From a virus, in IMG/VR virus record IMGVR_UViG_3300035643_000024, positions 1 to 45,596 of that record: a stretch of DNA of 45,596 bases; one strand, written 5' to 3'. The translations under genes and the position numbers were made by a program. Position 1 is the first letter of the stretch, and each line of letters opens with the position of its first letter. The notes under the pieces were generated by a model. It searched no databases, was not told the origin of the DNA, and saw only the letters and a program-made list of their open reading frames with translations. This document shows positions 1 through 6,978 of the stretch, piece by piece.

Positions 1-127
1 ATATCTTGTTTATCTTTCGCAACATGAGATGGTACAATTCCTGAACTTTCTCCACTTGGCTTAAAAACCAATCGAGTAAACTCGTCTGAGCTATTAACGA
101 GTTCTTTGGCAGTCTCGAAATCATCAA
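1..127. repeat. Direct terminal repeat, left copy (circle junction)
   Basis: Bases 1-127 are identical to 45470-45596. The repeat lies inside the ATP-grasp gene and is not a gene boundary, so it most likely marks where a circular assembly was opened rather than a physical phage end. The non-redundant unit is 45,469 bp. A short true terminal redundancy cannot be excluded from sequence alone. Confidence 0.97.
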
Positions 128-473
128 ATTCCTGATATTCCGCGATAGGAATACCGCAGTCCTTGAAAATTGAGTATGTGTAGAGTCTATCCATTTCCAA
201 TCTATCGGCAAGTTTGCTGCCACCAACAACCAAATAACCAGAATCACGAAGTATATCAAGCCAAATACCACTCCCAACACAATCTGAAATAATGATAGTA
301 TCTTTGTCAATGTCTTTGTAATTATCAAATTCATAAGCCTTTGTAATAAGGCCACGTCCGGTGTCAACAGATTTCAAATCACGAATCCAGAATACTACGG
401 AGTTTCCCTCATTCCTTATTCTTAAAGCAATACCTAAACTCGCACCATTTTCACTTACGAAGAAAAACTTCAC
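1..473 (-). CDS. PurD-like ATP-grasp ligase, N-terminal part (continues at 45469 going down to 44692)
   Basis: This is the first 157 codons of a 416-residue protein that crosses the circle junction. With the GTG at 471-473 the protein starts MKFFFVSENGASLG, which fits the Rossmann-like pre-ATP-grasp domain that opens PurD (glycinamide ribonucleotide synthetase). Around residues 83-110 it reads VVGGSKLADRLEMDR then CGIPIAEYQEF, the family's linker before the ATP-grasp fold. A GGAG lies 11 bases upstream; in-frame ATGs at 519-521, 543-545 and 549-551 are possible longer starts. With the GTG start the gene overlaps the end of the upstream HNH gene by 23 bases, suggesting coupling. Substrate unknown; see the C-terminal entry. 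Confidence 0.85.
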   Translation of the reverse strand, partial: MKFFFVSENGASLGIALRIRNEGNSVVFWIRDLKSVDTGRGLITKAYEFDNYKDIDKDTIIISDCVGSGIWLDILRDSGYLVVGGSKLADRLEMDRLYTYSIFKDCGIPIAEYQEFDDFETAKELVNSSDEFTRLVFKPSGESSGIVPSHVAKDKQD

Positions 474-918
474 GTCTTTTCTCACTCCGACATATATAAC
501 AATAAGATTTATAATCTTCATGTGGACATTTAGGCCTAGTAACATTAACATTAGTTCCAGCAATCACAGAATCTCTGATATTATCTTTTTTTGTTCCTAC
601 ATATAAATGATCTGGGTTGAAACAATCCCTATTGGGACAAATTAATTTATGGCATACTAACAGTGAACTATCTAAATCAAAGTCAAGATACGCAAATGCT
701 GATAATCGGTGGACTCTGTAATTTTTACCCTCAAAATGTAATAAACCGTATCCATTACTACCTAATGCACCAATAAATATCCAACAATCGCCACATATAA
801 TCTTATAACGTTCCAATTTATTTATCACATTTTCTTTAGTTAATAAAGTAACACCCTTCTCGGGAGGACGGTATTCAATATCCGGTAATTCTAATAAAAT
901 ATCCAATGAATCCATCAT
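451..918 (-). CDS. HNH endonuclease, free-standing (homing type)
   Basis: A 155-residue protein with the HNH_3 pattern: CWIFIGALGSNGYG, then a conserved YRVHRLSAF block, then a zinc-type CHKLICPNRDCFNPDHL core in which the His and Asn-Pro-Asp-His residues fit the beta-beta-alpha-metal site, followed by NIRDSV. The C-terminus has CPHEDYKSYCYICRSEKRR, a further cysteine cluster. Such proteins nick or cut DNA and often spread as selfish genes in phages. It has no good ribosome site (ATG 918 or 915), and a perfect 18-bp inverted repeat sits directly upstream at 928-968. It separates the secreted protein block from the ATP-grasp and capsid genes, as an inserted mobile gene would. Confidence 0.88.
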   Translation of the reverse strand: MMDSLDILLELPDIEYRPPEKGVTLLTKENVINKLERYKIICGDCWIFIGALGSNGYGLLHFEGKNYRVHRLSAFAYLDFDLDSSLLVCHKLICPNRDCFNPDHLYVGTKKDNIRDSVIAGTNVNVTRPKCPHEDYKSYCYICRSEKRREVFLRK

Positions 919-927
919 ATAATACGG

Positions 928-968
928 TGTATACCACCTATTGACATTGGGTCAATAGGTGGTATACA
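928..968 (-). other. Perfect 18-bp inverted repeat upstream of the HNH gene
   Basis: Arms TGTATACCACCTATTGAC (928-945) and GTCAATAGGTGGTATACA (951-968) are perfectly complementary around a 5-base loop. It lies ten bases upstream of the HNH start, between that gene and the gene ending at 979. On the leftward transcript the hairpin is preceded, not followed, by a U run, so it does not look like an intrinsic terminator. It could restrain HNH expression, cap the upstream mRNA, or be the nuclease's target or a dimeric operator; the sequence does not decide. Confidence 0.9.
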
Positions 969-978
969 AAAAAGAATT

Positions 979-1395
979 TCATCCAAGATTCGTCAATACA
1001 GCATCAACTTCGCCAATAATCAAATTAACGGCGGCACTGATTTTGGAGAAGTTCGTTGAATTTTTCACACCAGCATCTGTCAGCAGACCGGACAAATTGC
1101 TTTTAATACTGTTAAGTGCAGTTGTGATAGTCTGTGATGTTGTGCTTCCGGGTGTTGGTGTTGCGCCCTGAACTACAGCAGAAACAGTTGCCAAATCTGC
1201 CTGCACAATTGAAATGACGCTATTAACGAGTGGTGCAATTGGTGGATCAGCCAATGTAACAATAGTTTCCACAATCGGCGCAGCATAAGTAATGACCGCT
1301 TGGATTTTCTGTTCCAAGCCAGCTTTACCAAAAAGTTTTTCGATTTCAGCACCTACTTTTTCAAAAAATGTCTTAAATGAACCTAGAAAACTCAT
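979..1395 (-). CDS. Hypothetical amphipathic Ala/Val/Ile-rich protein
   Basis: A 138-residue protein starting MSFLGSFKTFFEKVGAEIE with a good ribosome site (GGAGGAAAGTAAT upstream of ATG 1395). It is an unbroken run of amphipathic helices rich in Ala, Val, Ile, Ser and Thr, with a Pro/Thr/Gly spacer near residue 80 (TPTPGSTTSQT). No signal peptide and no catalytic motif. Helical, mildly hydrophobic proteins of this kind can be pore-forming or virion-associated, but I do not recognise the family. It follows the 108-residue gene by one base and is the last gene before the HNH insertion. Confidence 0.75.
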   Translation of the reverse strand: MSFLGSFKTFFEKVGAEIEKLFGKAGLEQKIQAVITYAAPIVETIVTLADPPIAPLVNSVISIVQADLATVSAVVQGATPTPGSTTSQTITTALNSIKSNLSGLLTDAGVKNSTNFSKISAAVNLIIGEVDAVLTNLG

Positions 1396-1396
1396 A

Positions 1397-1723
1397 TTAC
1401 TTTCCTCCTTGTTCCTTTACACAAGATATAGAACCAAGTAATGCTTGATTTTGAGCAAGCTCTTTGGGTACACTTAAATATATAATCTTTTCTGTGTCCT
1501 GAGAGGCTAGAAGTTGATAGCACGAAGCAGCCATTGTCATAAATGTATCACCCAGAAATCCAATTAACTTTCTACCTTTGAGAGCTTTACCCAATTGGTA
1601 CAAAAATGTGATGTATTGGGAATAAGCCATTGAAACAACAATTTGCTCAATAGATCGCTTGAGTTTATCATCCTTCCAATCCGTGATCCATTGCATCGGA
1701 TTGGGTGGCGAAAAGAATCCCAT
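1397..1723 (-). CDS. Hypothetical 108-residue protein
   Basis: Starts MGFFSPPNPMQWITDWKDDKL, with a clear ribosome site (GGAGAAATAAAATG). The middle holds a weakly hydrophobic helix with a Lys/Arg-rich hinge (GKALKGRKLIGFLGD) and the C-terminus carries two cysteines (ASCYQLL and SISCVKEQGGK). It may be a membrane-active partner of the gene at 979-1395, which follows one base later. Family not recognised; a virion or lysis role is possible only by position. Confidence 0.72.
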   Translation of the reverse strand: MGFFSPPNPMQWITDWKDDKLKRSIEQIVVSMAYSQYITFLYQLGKALKGRKLIGFLGDTFMTMAASCYQLLASQDTEKIIYLSVPKELAQNQALLGSISCVKEQGGK

Positions 1724-1741
1724 TTTATTTCTCCAAAGTAA

Positions 1742-1798
1742 TTGGTGCTAATCTCACATCAAGCCCCAGATTAGCACCAAAAAACTATGGGGCTTGAT
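1742..1798 (-). ncRNA. Predicted H-type RNA pseudoknot at a gene end
   Basis: Two perfect inverted repeats interlock. Arms TTGGTGCTAATC (1742-1753) and GATTAGCACCAA (1769-1780) form a 12-bp stem; arms ATCAAGCCCCA (1758-1768) and TGGGGCTTGAT (1788-1798) form an 11-bp stem. Their order is A-B-A'-B', the topology of a pseudoknot (or of two mutually exclusive hairpins). One arm encodes the last residues (YQAP) of the secreted protein ending at 1785, so a translating ribosome would melt it. The element lies between that stop codon and the ribosome site of the next gene. There is no U tract after it. Confidence 0.7.
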
Positions 1799-2291
1799 AG
1801 TAAGTAGCGTACCAAGTCCATGTAGCAGTTGTAAGTCCCGATGGACTCACAAACGTAGTAGCTGTCCCAGGAGCAGCACTTTTAACGCATCCTTGTGCTG
1901 GAGTGGAAGGGCCAATCACCCACAATACACCAGAATCGGTATTGACCGCATTGGCGCTACTATATTTAACAGCAAAGCTATTGAAGTTAGTGGATGTGCT
2001 GACCACATTTGTAATTACATTAGGTCCACCAGCACTAGCACCAACTTCATAGGCCAATGAACATACGTAATTATATAACCCACCAGCGGGCGCAGGAATA
2101 GTTAATGTTGTTGCTGTATTAACTGCTGCTGTGGCTGCAATTGGCGTTTGGGAGTAAAATGGTGTTGCCATTTGTATTGGAACCACACCAGCGCCAGCAC
2201 CAGGAGCATTTTGTGCATGGATGCGCTTAAATCCCCAAGGCACCAATGCCGCAGTCAACAGCAAAACTAAAAGTAACCAATTTTTCTTCAT
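1785..2291 (-). CDS. Secreted beta-rich protein, Sec signal peptide (paralogue A)
   Basis: A 168-residue protein with a textbook Sec signal: MKKNWLLLVLLLTAALVPWG, then I-H-A before Q, a signal peptidase I site near residue 26. The mature part (QNAPGAGAG...) is rich in Ala, Thr, Ser, Val and Asn, has a YNYVCSL and a GCVKSA cysteine likely to pair in the periplasm, and ends ATWTWYATYYQAP. It is a tandem paralogue of the next gene upstream (2313-2819), sharing TTLTIPAPA, YNYVCSLA, STNFN, DSGV, GCVKSA, GTATTFVSP and the C-terminus. Start ATG 2291 has GGAGGAAATAA. A jelly-roll or Ig-like surface protein is plausible; the function is unknown. Confidence 0.85.
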   Translation of the reverse strand: MKKNWLLLVLLLTAALVPWGFKRIHAQNAPGAGAGVVPIQMATPFYSQTPIAATAAVNTATTLTIPAPAGGLYNYVCSLAYEVGASAGGPNVITNVVSTSTNFNSFAVKYSSANAVNTDSGVLWVIGPSTPAQGCVKSAAPGTATTFVSPSGLTTATWTWYATYYQAP

Positions 2292-2312
2292 TTATTTCCT
2301 CCATTAAAGGAT

Positions 2313-2819
2313 TTATGGTGCTTGGTAATAGGTCGCATACCAAGTAAAAGCTGCATTAGCAGTAGCAGCAGGTGAAACGAAAGTAGTAGCTGTACCGGCA
2401 ACAGCAGATTTCACGCACCCAGTAGCAGGGCTTGCAACAATATAAGTCATAACCCCACTGTCAAGATTTGCAGTGGCAGGTAAACTAAATTTGCTTGCCC
2501 AACCATTGAAGTTAGTGCTAGAAGTGGTAGCATTTGTAATTGCAGTCGAAGTAGCATTTTGGTTAGCTTCCAGCGCCAAAGAACAGACATAATTATATAC
2601 GTTGCCTACAGCGGGAGCAGGAATAGTGAGTGTGGTTTGAGTGTTTACCGCTGCGGTAGCACTAATAGGAATTGCTGCAAACCATGGAGTTGTAGCCTGA
2701 ACTGTGGTTGTGGCGCTTCCAGTGCCAGGTGCGTTTTGACCACTGACATAATTCGATAACACTGCTGAGCCAAATGCTACTGCCAGCACTAGCATCCCAG
2801 ACAGAATTAGTTTCTTCAT
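2313..2819 (-). CDS. Secreted beta-rich protein, Sec signal peptide (paralogue B)
   Basis: A 168-residue protein, the same length as its downstream paralogue. The start chosen is ATG 2819 (GGAGGAAAG upstream), giving MKKLILSGMLVLAVAFGSAV and cleavage near V-S-G before Q; a longer frame to 2849 would bury the signal. The mature protein starts QNAPGTGS and has a YNYVCSLA motif, GCVKSAVAGTATTFVSP and an identical end, WYATYYQAP. The two copies clearly arose by tandem duplication and then diverged in the first third and in the Asn/Thr-rich loops, while the core strands stayed alike. Likely exported to periplasm or surface; role unknown. Confidence 0.85.
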   Translation of the reverse strand: MKKLILSGMLVLAVAFGSAVLSNYVSGQNAPGTGSATTTVQATTPWFAAIPISATAAVNTQTTLTIPAPAVGNVYNYVCSLALEANQNATSTAITNATTSSTNFNGWASKFSLPATANLDSGVMTYIVASPATGCVKSAVAGTATTFVSPAATANAAFTWYATYYQAP

Positions 2820-2836
2820 CTTTCCTCCTTTTTTGT

Positions 2837-3433
2837 TTACATCACACAATTGTAGTTATGTACTGCATTACATTTCGGGTAAAGATTTCCAGCATAGGGA
2901 TTTGGAACAACACCAAGAGTAGTCAGGAAAAAATTATTTTGATTTGGTGTTATAGGTGACGCTGGCATAGTATGTACTACGTTACTGGTAATACCTGTGG
3001 ATGTGATAGCCATAGAATCTGGGGAGTTTAGACCTACTTCAAGATGTATTGTGTTGGTAGAAGATGCTGTACCTATTACTAAATCCCCGCTAGGTGCTAT
3101 CATGTAATAAGCCAATGGAATACTTACTGAACCATTACTGGTACTGTAATTGATGCTAACAATGTTATTACCAAAGGAAAACGAGTAACTGGCAATTTGT
3201 GTCCAAACAGGATTTGCAGCCGACAGACCTATGCAAGCATAATAAATCCCATGAACCCAATCATTAAAAATCCAATTAGGATTGCAGGGATTTAGGGAAG
3301 TTATGCCAGTCGGATTTGTCATACCAGGAATTACAACAGCATTAGGTGTGGTTGTTTGATAAATCACACCCTGCGCAAAACCTATATTACAAACAAGAAA
3401 GAACAAAGCAAGAAGATAAATAATCTTTTTCAT
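2837..3433 (-). CDS. Secreted protein with Sec signal peptide
   Basis: A 198-residue protein opening MKKIIYLLALFFLVCNIGFA before QG, a strong Sec signal with a likely signal peptidase I site after F-A; a cysteine in the core (LVCNIG) makes a lipobox reading conceivable but weak. The mature part carries NPCNPNWIFNDWVHGIYYAC and ends in a cysteine-bearing KCNAVHNYNCVM, so disulphides are likely. The Gly/Ser/Thr/Asn-rich middle (ATSTN, GDLVIGTAS) resembles phage tail and carbohydrate-facing beta proteins. It sits just downstream of the head protein at 3438-3830 and upstream of the two paralogues. I do not recognise a family. Confidence 0.8.
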   Translation of the reverse strand: MKKIIYLLALFFLVCNIGFAQGVIYQTTTPNAVVIPGMTNPTGITSLNPCNPNWIFNDWVHGIYYACIGLSAANPVWTQIASYSFSFGNNIVSINYSTSNGSVSIPLAYYMIAPSGDLVIGTASSTNTIHLEVGLNSPDSMAITSTGITSNVVHTMPASPITPNQNNFFLTTLGVVPNPYAGNLYPKCNAVHNYNCVM

Positions 3434-3437
3434 GTCG

Positions 3438-3830
3438 TTACCCCAAATTGAAGTACGCAGTGATTGTTACACTGTTTGTACGAGATCGCATTAACATTCG
3501 CACGAAGGGCTGCGAAGTCACGAACTCAAAATTGAATGTGAAATTAGTGCCATCAACGGCTGTTATGTTACCTGATGCGATTGTTTGATAGTACGTATCA
3601 GAATCTATTGAAGCAACTTGTATATCAATCTCAAACGCGCCAGGAGCACCGGAAAATTTTCCAAATGCAGCAACGGCACGTTGCAAATTGTAACGTTCTG
3701 GGGGAATCGCACATTGTTTAGATGCGGATACGCCACCATTGCCGGGAGTTGGAGTTTCTGCGTTCCAAACCTGTACTGGATTTCCCAACATTAATGCTGT
3801 AACTGCACCAACATTTGAATATTGTGGCAT
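3438..3830 (-). CDS. Probable capsid decoration or head-fibre protein
   Basis: A 130-residue beta-rich protein starting MPQYSNVGAVTALMLGNPVQ. Short Gly/Asn/Thr-rich proteins of this kind, encoded directly after the portal, are typical of minor head or decoration proteins; the C-terminal VRMLMRSRTNSVTITAYFNLG looks like paired beta strands. There is no signal peptide, unlike the three genes that follow. The start overlaps the portal stop by one base (shared A in TAATG form), so it is translated with the portal. The assignment is by position and composition only. Confidence 0.55.
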   Translation of the reverse strand: MPQYSNVGAVTALMLGNPVQVWNAETPTPGNGGVSASKQCAIPPERYNLQRAVAAFGKFSGAPGAFEIDIQVASIDSDTYYQTIASGNITAVDGTNFTFNFEFVTSQPFVRMLMRSRTNSVTITAYFNLG

Positions 3831-6094
3831 TATTGTGTAGCTCCTTGTGCCAAGTCACTTAACGGCGGAATTCCCGGCGGCGTTAAATTCTGTTGCAATG
3901 TCTGAGTTGTAATCATTTGCTCCAATGCTGCTCGATATGCTTTAACATTCATGTAACCAGCAGGATTTTCTTCCTTAGCCTCTAAACCACGCTCATCAGA
4001 TAACCAAACTTTTACAATCTCATCCTGCAATGCACCATCATCAACTCCAGGTTCTGGTTCAATGGATGGAATAGTTTGTCCACCAATTTCTATTGGTGCG
4101 CTCTGCAAAAGTTTATTAATATTTATAAGTGCTTTCAATCGCTGTGCATCTCCAGGTACATACAATTCAGGAAAACCAAGAGCTTGCACGATAATTTTAG
4201 AATTTTCAGGATGCGCTAGAACTTGCATGATCTCAGGTGTTGGAACTTGTAATAATTTTACAAGTAATGCCATCTTTGCGCCGGAACTTATCGGAAAGTT
4301 TGGGTCACATTCTGCGTGTGATGCGCCTACTTTGCTTAATTTGTCCCAATTTGCTGTGATTGTTCTGTACCCACTACCATCTTTTTGAGTCATGGATTCA
4401 TTATATTTGAACGTCCTGAGTTCGTCTGCATGTTTATCAACCGAGAGAACGTTCAAATCAATCCATGTATCCTTCAAATGTTCAAACATAATTGATAACC
4501 TGGACAATGCTCTTTGTCCAGATTCAATATATTCACCTAAAGTTCGTGAACTACCTTCGGATGGACCACCGTAAATTGATGGAAAATCACCAGTAATAAA
4601 TTGTGCCTCTTCATCAATGCGGTCTTGAAAAACCTCAACTTCCTTGGATAACGTTGCCATTTGCTGTTGATGAAAACCCGCATCCAAATCTTTCCCCGGC
4701 GGAGCTTTCGCGGGTGTTATAAATCCAGGTGCAGCAGTTTGTTGTCCAAATGTGTCGAAATCCAGATATTCTGTATCAGCGAAGGTCGCGGGAATTGCAT
4801 AATCAATAGTCTCCACCGTAAGATTGCCAACCTGATTTTTGCAATCTTGTAATGGAATTAAAGTTTGCCCCGGCGGTGTCGTATGTAAAAATGGACTCAC
4901 GCGACATTTGCGAATTACCCAAGAATCGTCAATTCCATCTTCGTATGCATCCACAATTTTGTTATTGAATATCGTTACATGCAAGCCAGATGGAAACTTT
5001 CGCTTTAGGTATTCAACAATTGCCATCTTTTCATCATCTGATCTGCCAGCAATCTTTTCTAATTGCCAAGGGCGAAACCAGCAACGCTTTCCTGCTGCAA
5101 GATTCGTATCTTCCGTTGCGCCTAGCCATGATGTTGCATAAGTTGGTGCTGTGCGATACCAACGTTCACGGCTTCCAGTTGCGTCAGCAACAATATCATC
5201 ACGAAAATCTGGATAATCATTCCATGCCTTAGCAACGTTAATATCGAGATAATAAAATGCATATCCAGCTTCAGCTTGGGAGTGTATTTGCGTTGGAAGC
5301 TTTACTTCAATGGGTGATAAAATACGCCAAGTTTCTTTGGCACGGGGGAATACATCATTACCAACTTTTTCATGTATCTCCCGTTCTTCAACAGCACCAC
5401 CTTCCCCAATCAAACCACATTTGGGACATATTGGAGCTTGTTCTAATTCCTCGCCATCCCATGCTTCTGCAATAACTTCGTTGCAGGCTGGACAATTGTG
5501 TGGAGTTACCTGATGCGTTTTCAGTTCATACTTCGGTATTTGTATCTCGCCGTATTTTTTATCTCGATCAGAATACCGAAGAATACAAGCCATTCCCTGA
5601 TTGAAGAATCGGAATAAAATTTCCATTAACTTCAATTTAGCTTTGTTATGTTGTTGTATAATAAGACTAAGTTTTGTCTTGTGCTTCGCGGTAATTAAAT
5701 CAGAGGGATTATCTGAATTATCAGGGAAAAATTCTAACCAGGGAACCGATTGAGATAACGCAGCCACAATACTTTCGCCATGTGCTGTGTATATATTGAA
5801 GACATAATCGTATAATGGGCCAAAATCGGCACGACCTTCTTCCTCCCCGGTATCCATTCCCACCGACAAACCGCCGGGACCAATAGAAGCCCACTCACCA
5901 ATGTTATCAGCCCAAAAAATATTTTGAATAGATTCCCAATAACAGTCATTACGCCGCCAAGTTGCAAGTTGGTAGCTTCTAACGTATTCATCTTCGATTT
6001 CACAGGTTTTCACCAAGTCGAGGACAGAACTGCAAATACTGTCTTCATCAAAACCTTTTGGCGGATTTTTGAAAAACTTTGGTTTATCCGGCAT
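3830..6094 (-). CDS. Portal protein with embedded zinc ribbon
   Basis: A 754-residue protein with the features of podovirus-type portals: a long acidic N-terminal helix region (DLVKTCEIEDEYVRSYQLATWRR), a QSVPWLEFFP segment, a central long-helix region and a Gln-rich C-terminus (TTQTLQQNLTPPGIPPL). Length and position beside the terminase block fit P22-like portals of about 700-750 residues. Portals form the twelve-fold ring through which DNA enters and leaves. Unusual: residues 201-226 hold CPAC and CPKC pairs 18 residues apart, a zinc ribbon, in an insert (HNCPACNEVIAEAW ... PICPKCGLIGEGG) between wing strands. Downstream of the 50-residue zinc-motif gene, which overlaps its start by 11 bases. 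Confidence 0.85.
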   Translation of the reverse strand: MPDKPKFFKNPPKGFDEDSICSSVLDLVKTCEIEDEYVRSYQLATWRRNDCYWESIQNIFWADNIGEWASIGPGGLSVGMDTGEEEGRADFGPLYDYVFNIYTAHGESIVAALSQSVPWLEFFPDNSDNPSDLITAKHKTKLSLIIQQHNKAKLKLMEILFRFFNQGMACILRYSDRDKKYGEIQIPKYELKTHQVTPHNCPACNEVIAEAWDGEELEQAPICPKCGLIGEGGAVEEREIHEKVGNDVFPRAKETWRILSPIEVKLPTQIHSQAEAGYAFYYLDINVAKAWNDYPDFRDDIVADATGSRERWYRTAPTYATSWLGATEDTNLAAGKRCWFRPWQLEKIAGRSDDEKMAIVEYLKRKFPSGLHVTIFNNKIVDAYEDGIDDSWVIRKCRVSPFLHTTPPGQTLIPLQDCKNQVGNLTVETIDYAIPATFADTEYLDFDTFGQQTAAPGFITPAKAPPGKDLDAGFHQQQMATLSKEVEVFQDRIDEEAQFITGDFPSIYGGPSEGSSRTLGEYIESGQRALSRLSIMFEHLKDTWIDLNVLSVDKHADELRTFKYNESMTQKDGSGYRTITANWDKLSKVGASHAECDPNFPISSGAKMALLVKLLQVPTPEIMQVLAHPENSKIIVQALGFPELYVPGDAQRLKALININKLLQSAPIEIGGQTIPSIEPEPGVDDGALQDEIVKVWLSDERGLEAKEENPAGYMNVKAYRAALEQMITTQTLQQNLTPPGIPPLSDLAQGATQ

Positions 6095-6236
6095 TTCTAG
6101 TCAAAAAAGTTGATTTCAGATGCTTAAATCTCGAAATTTTAGCTTTACTTGCCTTTGCCTTACATTGTTTACAAGTACAAAGTCTAGGATGTTGCCGAGT
6201 TTGATATTCACGATCAAATGTACCAAGACCTCTCAT
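6084..6236 (-). CDS. Small basic CxCxxC protein
   Basis: A 50-residue protein, MRGLGTFDREYQTRQHPRLC..., with a strong ribosome site (GAGGAGACTTAGC before ATG 6236). Residues 20-25 read CTCKQC, a possible half zinc site, followed by a Lys-rich helix (KAKASKAKISRFKHLK). The stop overlaps the portal start by 11 bases, so the two are likely translationally coupled. Function unknown; a basic small protein at this place could bind nucleic acid or the portal. Confidence 0.62.
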   Translation of the reverse strand: MRGLGTFDREYQTRQHPRLCTCKQCKAKASKAKISRFKHLKSTFLTRNAG

Positions 6237-6237
6237 G

Positions 6238-6621
6238 CTAAGTCTCCTCAGTAATTTGTATTATTCCAGGGCTAAGTTTTGGAAATAATTCCTCAAATGC
6301 TAATGTTGATTCATAAATAGCATTCACGTTTTGTTGTTTTCCAACTAAAATGCAACCCAAAGTATCTGCTGGGAAATTCCCAATATGAATTTCAATTTCC
6401 TCAAAATCTGGTACTGCCTCCAGTAGTGGAACATCACGATTATGTTTTGGCGAGAAAGCTATTGTAAATCTATAAGTGCTTGCTGGAATACATCTTGGTT
6501 TCACCGGAGGATCAAGTTTCGGGGGTTCCAATGTATAACAATTAAATGTGCCTTCAAGATACAATTCCCCCAAGGTGCATGATTCCGAAAACTTTGTACG
6601 CTTCAAAAGTAAATTACTCAA
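6238..6621 (-). CDS. DUF5675-like protein, candidate cell-wall or lysis enzyme
   Basis: A 127-residue protein with the DUF5675 pattern: TLGELYLEGTFNCYTLEPP near the N-terminus, IPASTYRFTIAFSPK, then EIHIGNFPADTLGCILVG (residues about 75-92). The H-x-G-N ... D-T-x-G-C-I arrangement recalls the His and Cys of L,D-transpeptidase folds, so a peptidoglycan role is a reasonable inference; activity is not established for the family as far as I know. It sits in a cluster of membrane and coiled-coil genes between terminase and portal that looks like a lysis block, and no classical lysozyme or amidase is visible anywhere in the genome. Confidence 0.75.
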   Translation of the reverse strand: MSNLLLKRTKFSESCTLGELYLEGTFNCYTLEPPKLDPPVKPRCIPASTYRFTIAFSPKHNRDVPLLEAVPDFEEIEIHIGNFPADTLGCILVGKQQNVNAIYESTLAFEELFPKLSPGIIQITEET

Positions 6622-6815
6622 TCTTTTCTCCTGAACAAACTATCACCTTTCTTCTTTTTCCTTCTATGAAACAGGCTACTATGTTGAACTTTATGACGTT
6701 TTCCATCTTTACCAATCACAACTTCTTTGAGATGCGGAGCAGGAATACCATGAATATGACGATATGCTGTCCAACGACGGTATGCTTCTTTTGATCTAAA
6801 ATGTTCAACTGGCAC
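6618..6815 (-). CDS. Small basic protein
   Basis: A 65-residue protein with a GTG start (6813-6815): MPVEHFRSKEAYRRWTAYRH, ending in a Lys/Arg-rich tail (HRRKKKKGDSLFRRKD). Its central VVIGKDGKRHKVQHSS looks like a short beta hairpin. No obvious ribosome site, but the gene overlaps the upstream membrane protein by 11 bases and the following gene by 4 bases, so translation is probably coupled. Likely nucleic-acid or membrane contact through the basic tail; family unknown. Confidence 0.6.
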   Translation of the reverse strand: MPVEHFRSKEAYRRWTAYRHIHGIPAPHLKEVVIGKDGKRHKVQHSSLFHRRKKKKGDSLFRRKD

Positions 6816-6978
6816 TTGGTTTCACCGTACTTGGCTGAGGATTAAACACGGCAAGTCCACCACCAATTAACATCAAACCAATTTCTCGATCTTTGAAGAA
6901 AACAATCATTGCACTACCCATACTGACAAGAAACAAACCACAAAGATCATGCCATTTTGAAGATATAAAATTAATCAT
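6805..6978 (-). CDS. Small two-helix membrane protein, holin candidate
   Basis: A 57-residue protein, MINFISSKWHDLCGLFLVSM..., not in standard long-ORF lists. Two hydrophobic stretches (LCGLFLVSMGSAMIVFF and IGLMLIGGGLAVF) are separated by a KDRE turn, giving a helical hairpin, the layout of class II-type holins. The tail PQPSTVKPSAS is short and polar. Its ATG overlaps the stop of the upstream TM/coiled-coil gene as ATGA. Next to the DUF5675 gene, this is the best holin candidate in the genome, but only topology and context support it. Confidence 0.6.
   Translation of the reverse strand: MINFISSKWHDLCGLFLVSMGSAMIVFFKDREIGLMLIGGGLAVFNPQPSTVKPSAS

Noticed and set aside
1-127. True physical terminal repeat of the virion DNA
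   Set aside because: It begins and ends inside one open gene with no cos- or pac-like feature, and its length is typical of an assembly overlap of a circular contig. Not excluded experimentally.
361-606. Rightward 81-codon frame opposite the ATP-grasp and HNH genes
   Set aside because: Shadow of two well-supported leftward genes; no ribosome site.
1785-1798. Programmed stop-codon readthrough at the UAG of the secreted protein
   Set aside because: A pseudoknot is present, but one arm is upstream of and overlaps the stop region, so an arriving ribosome would open it; readthrough normally needs the knot wholly downstream. Kept only as a possibility in the finding.
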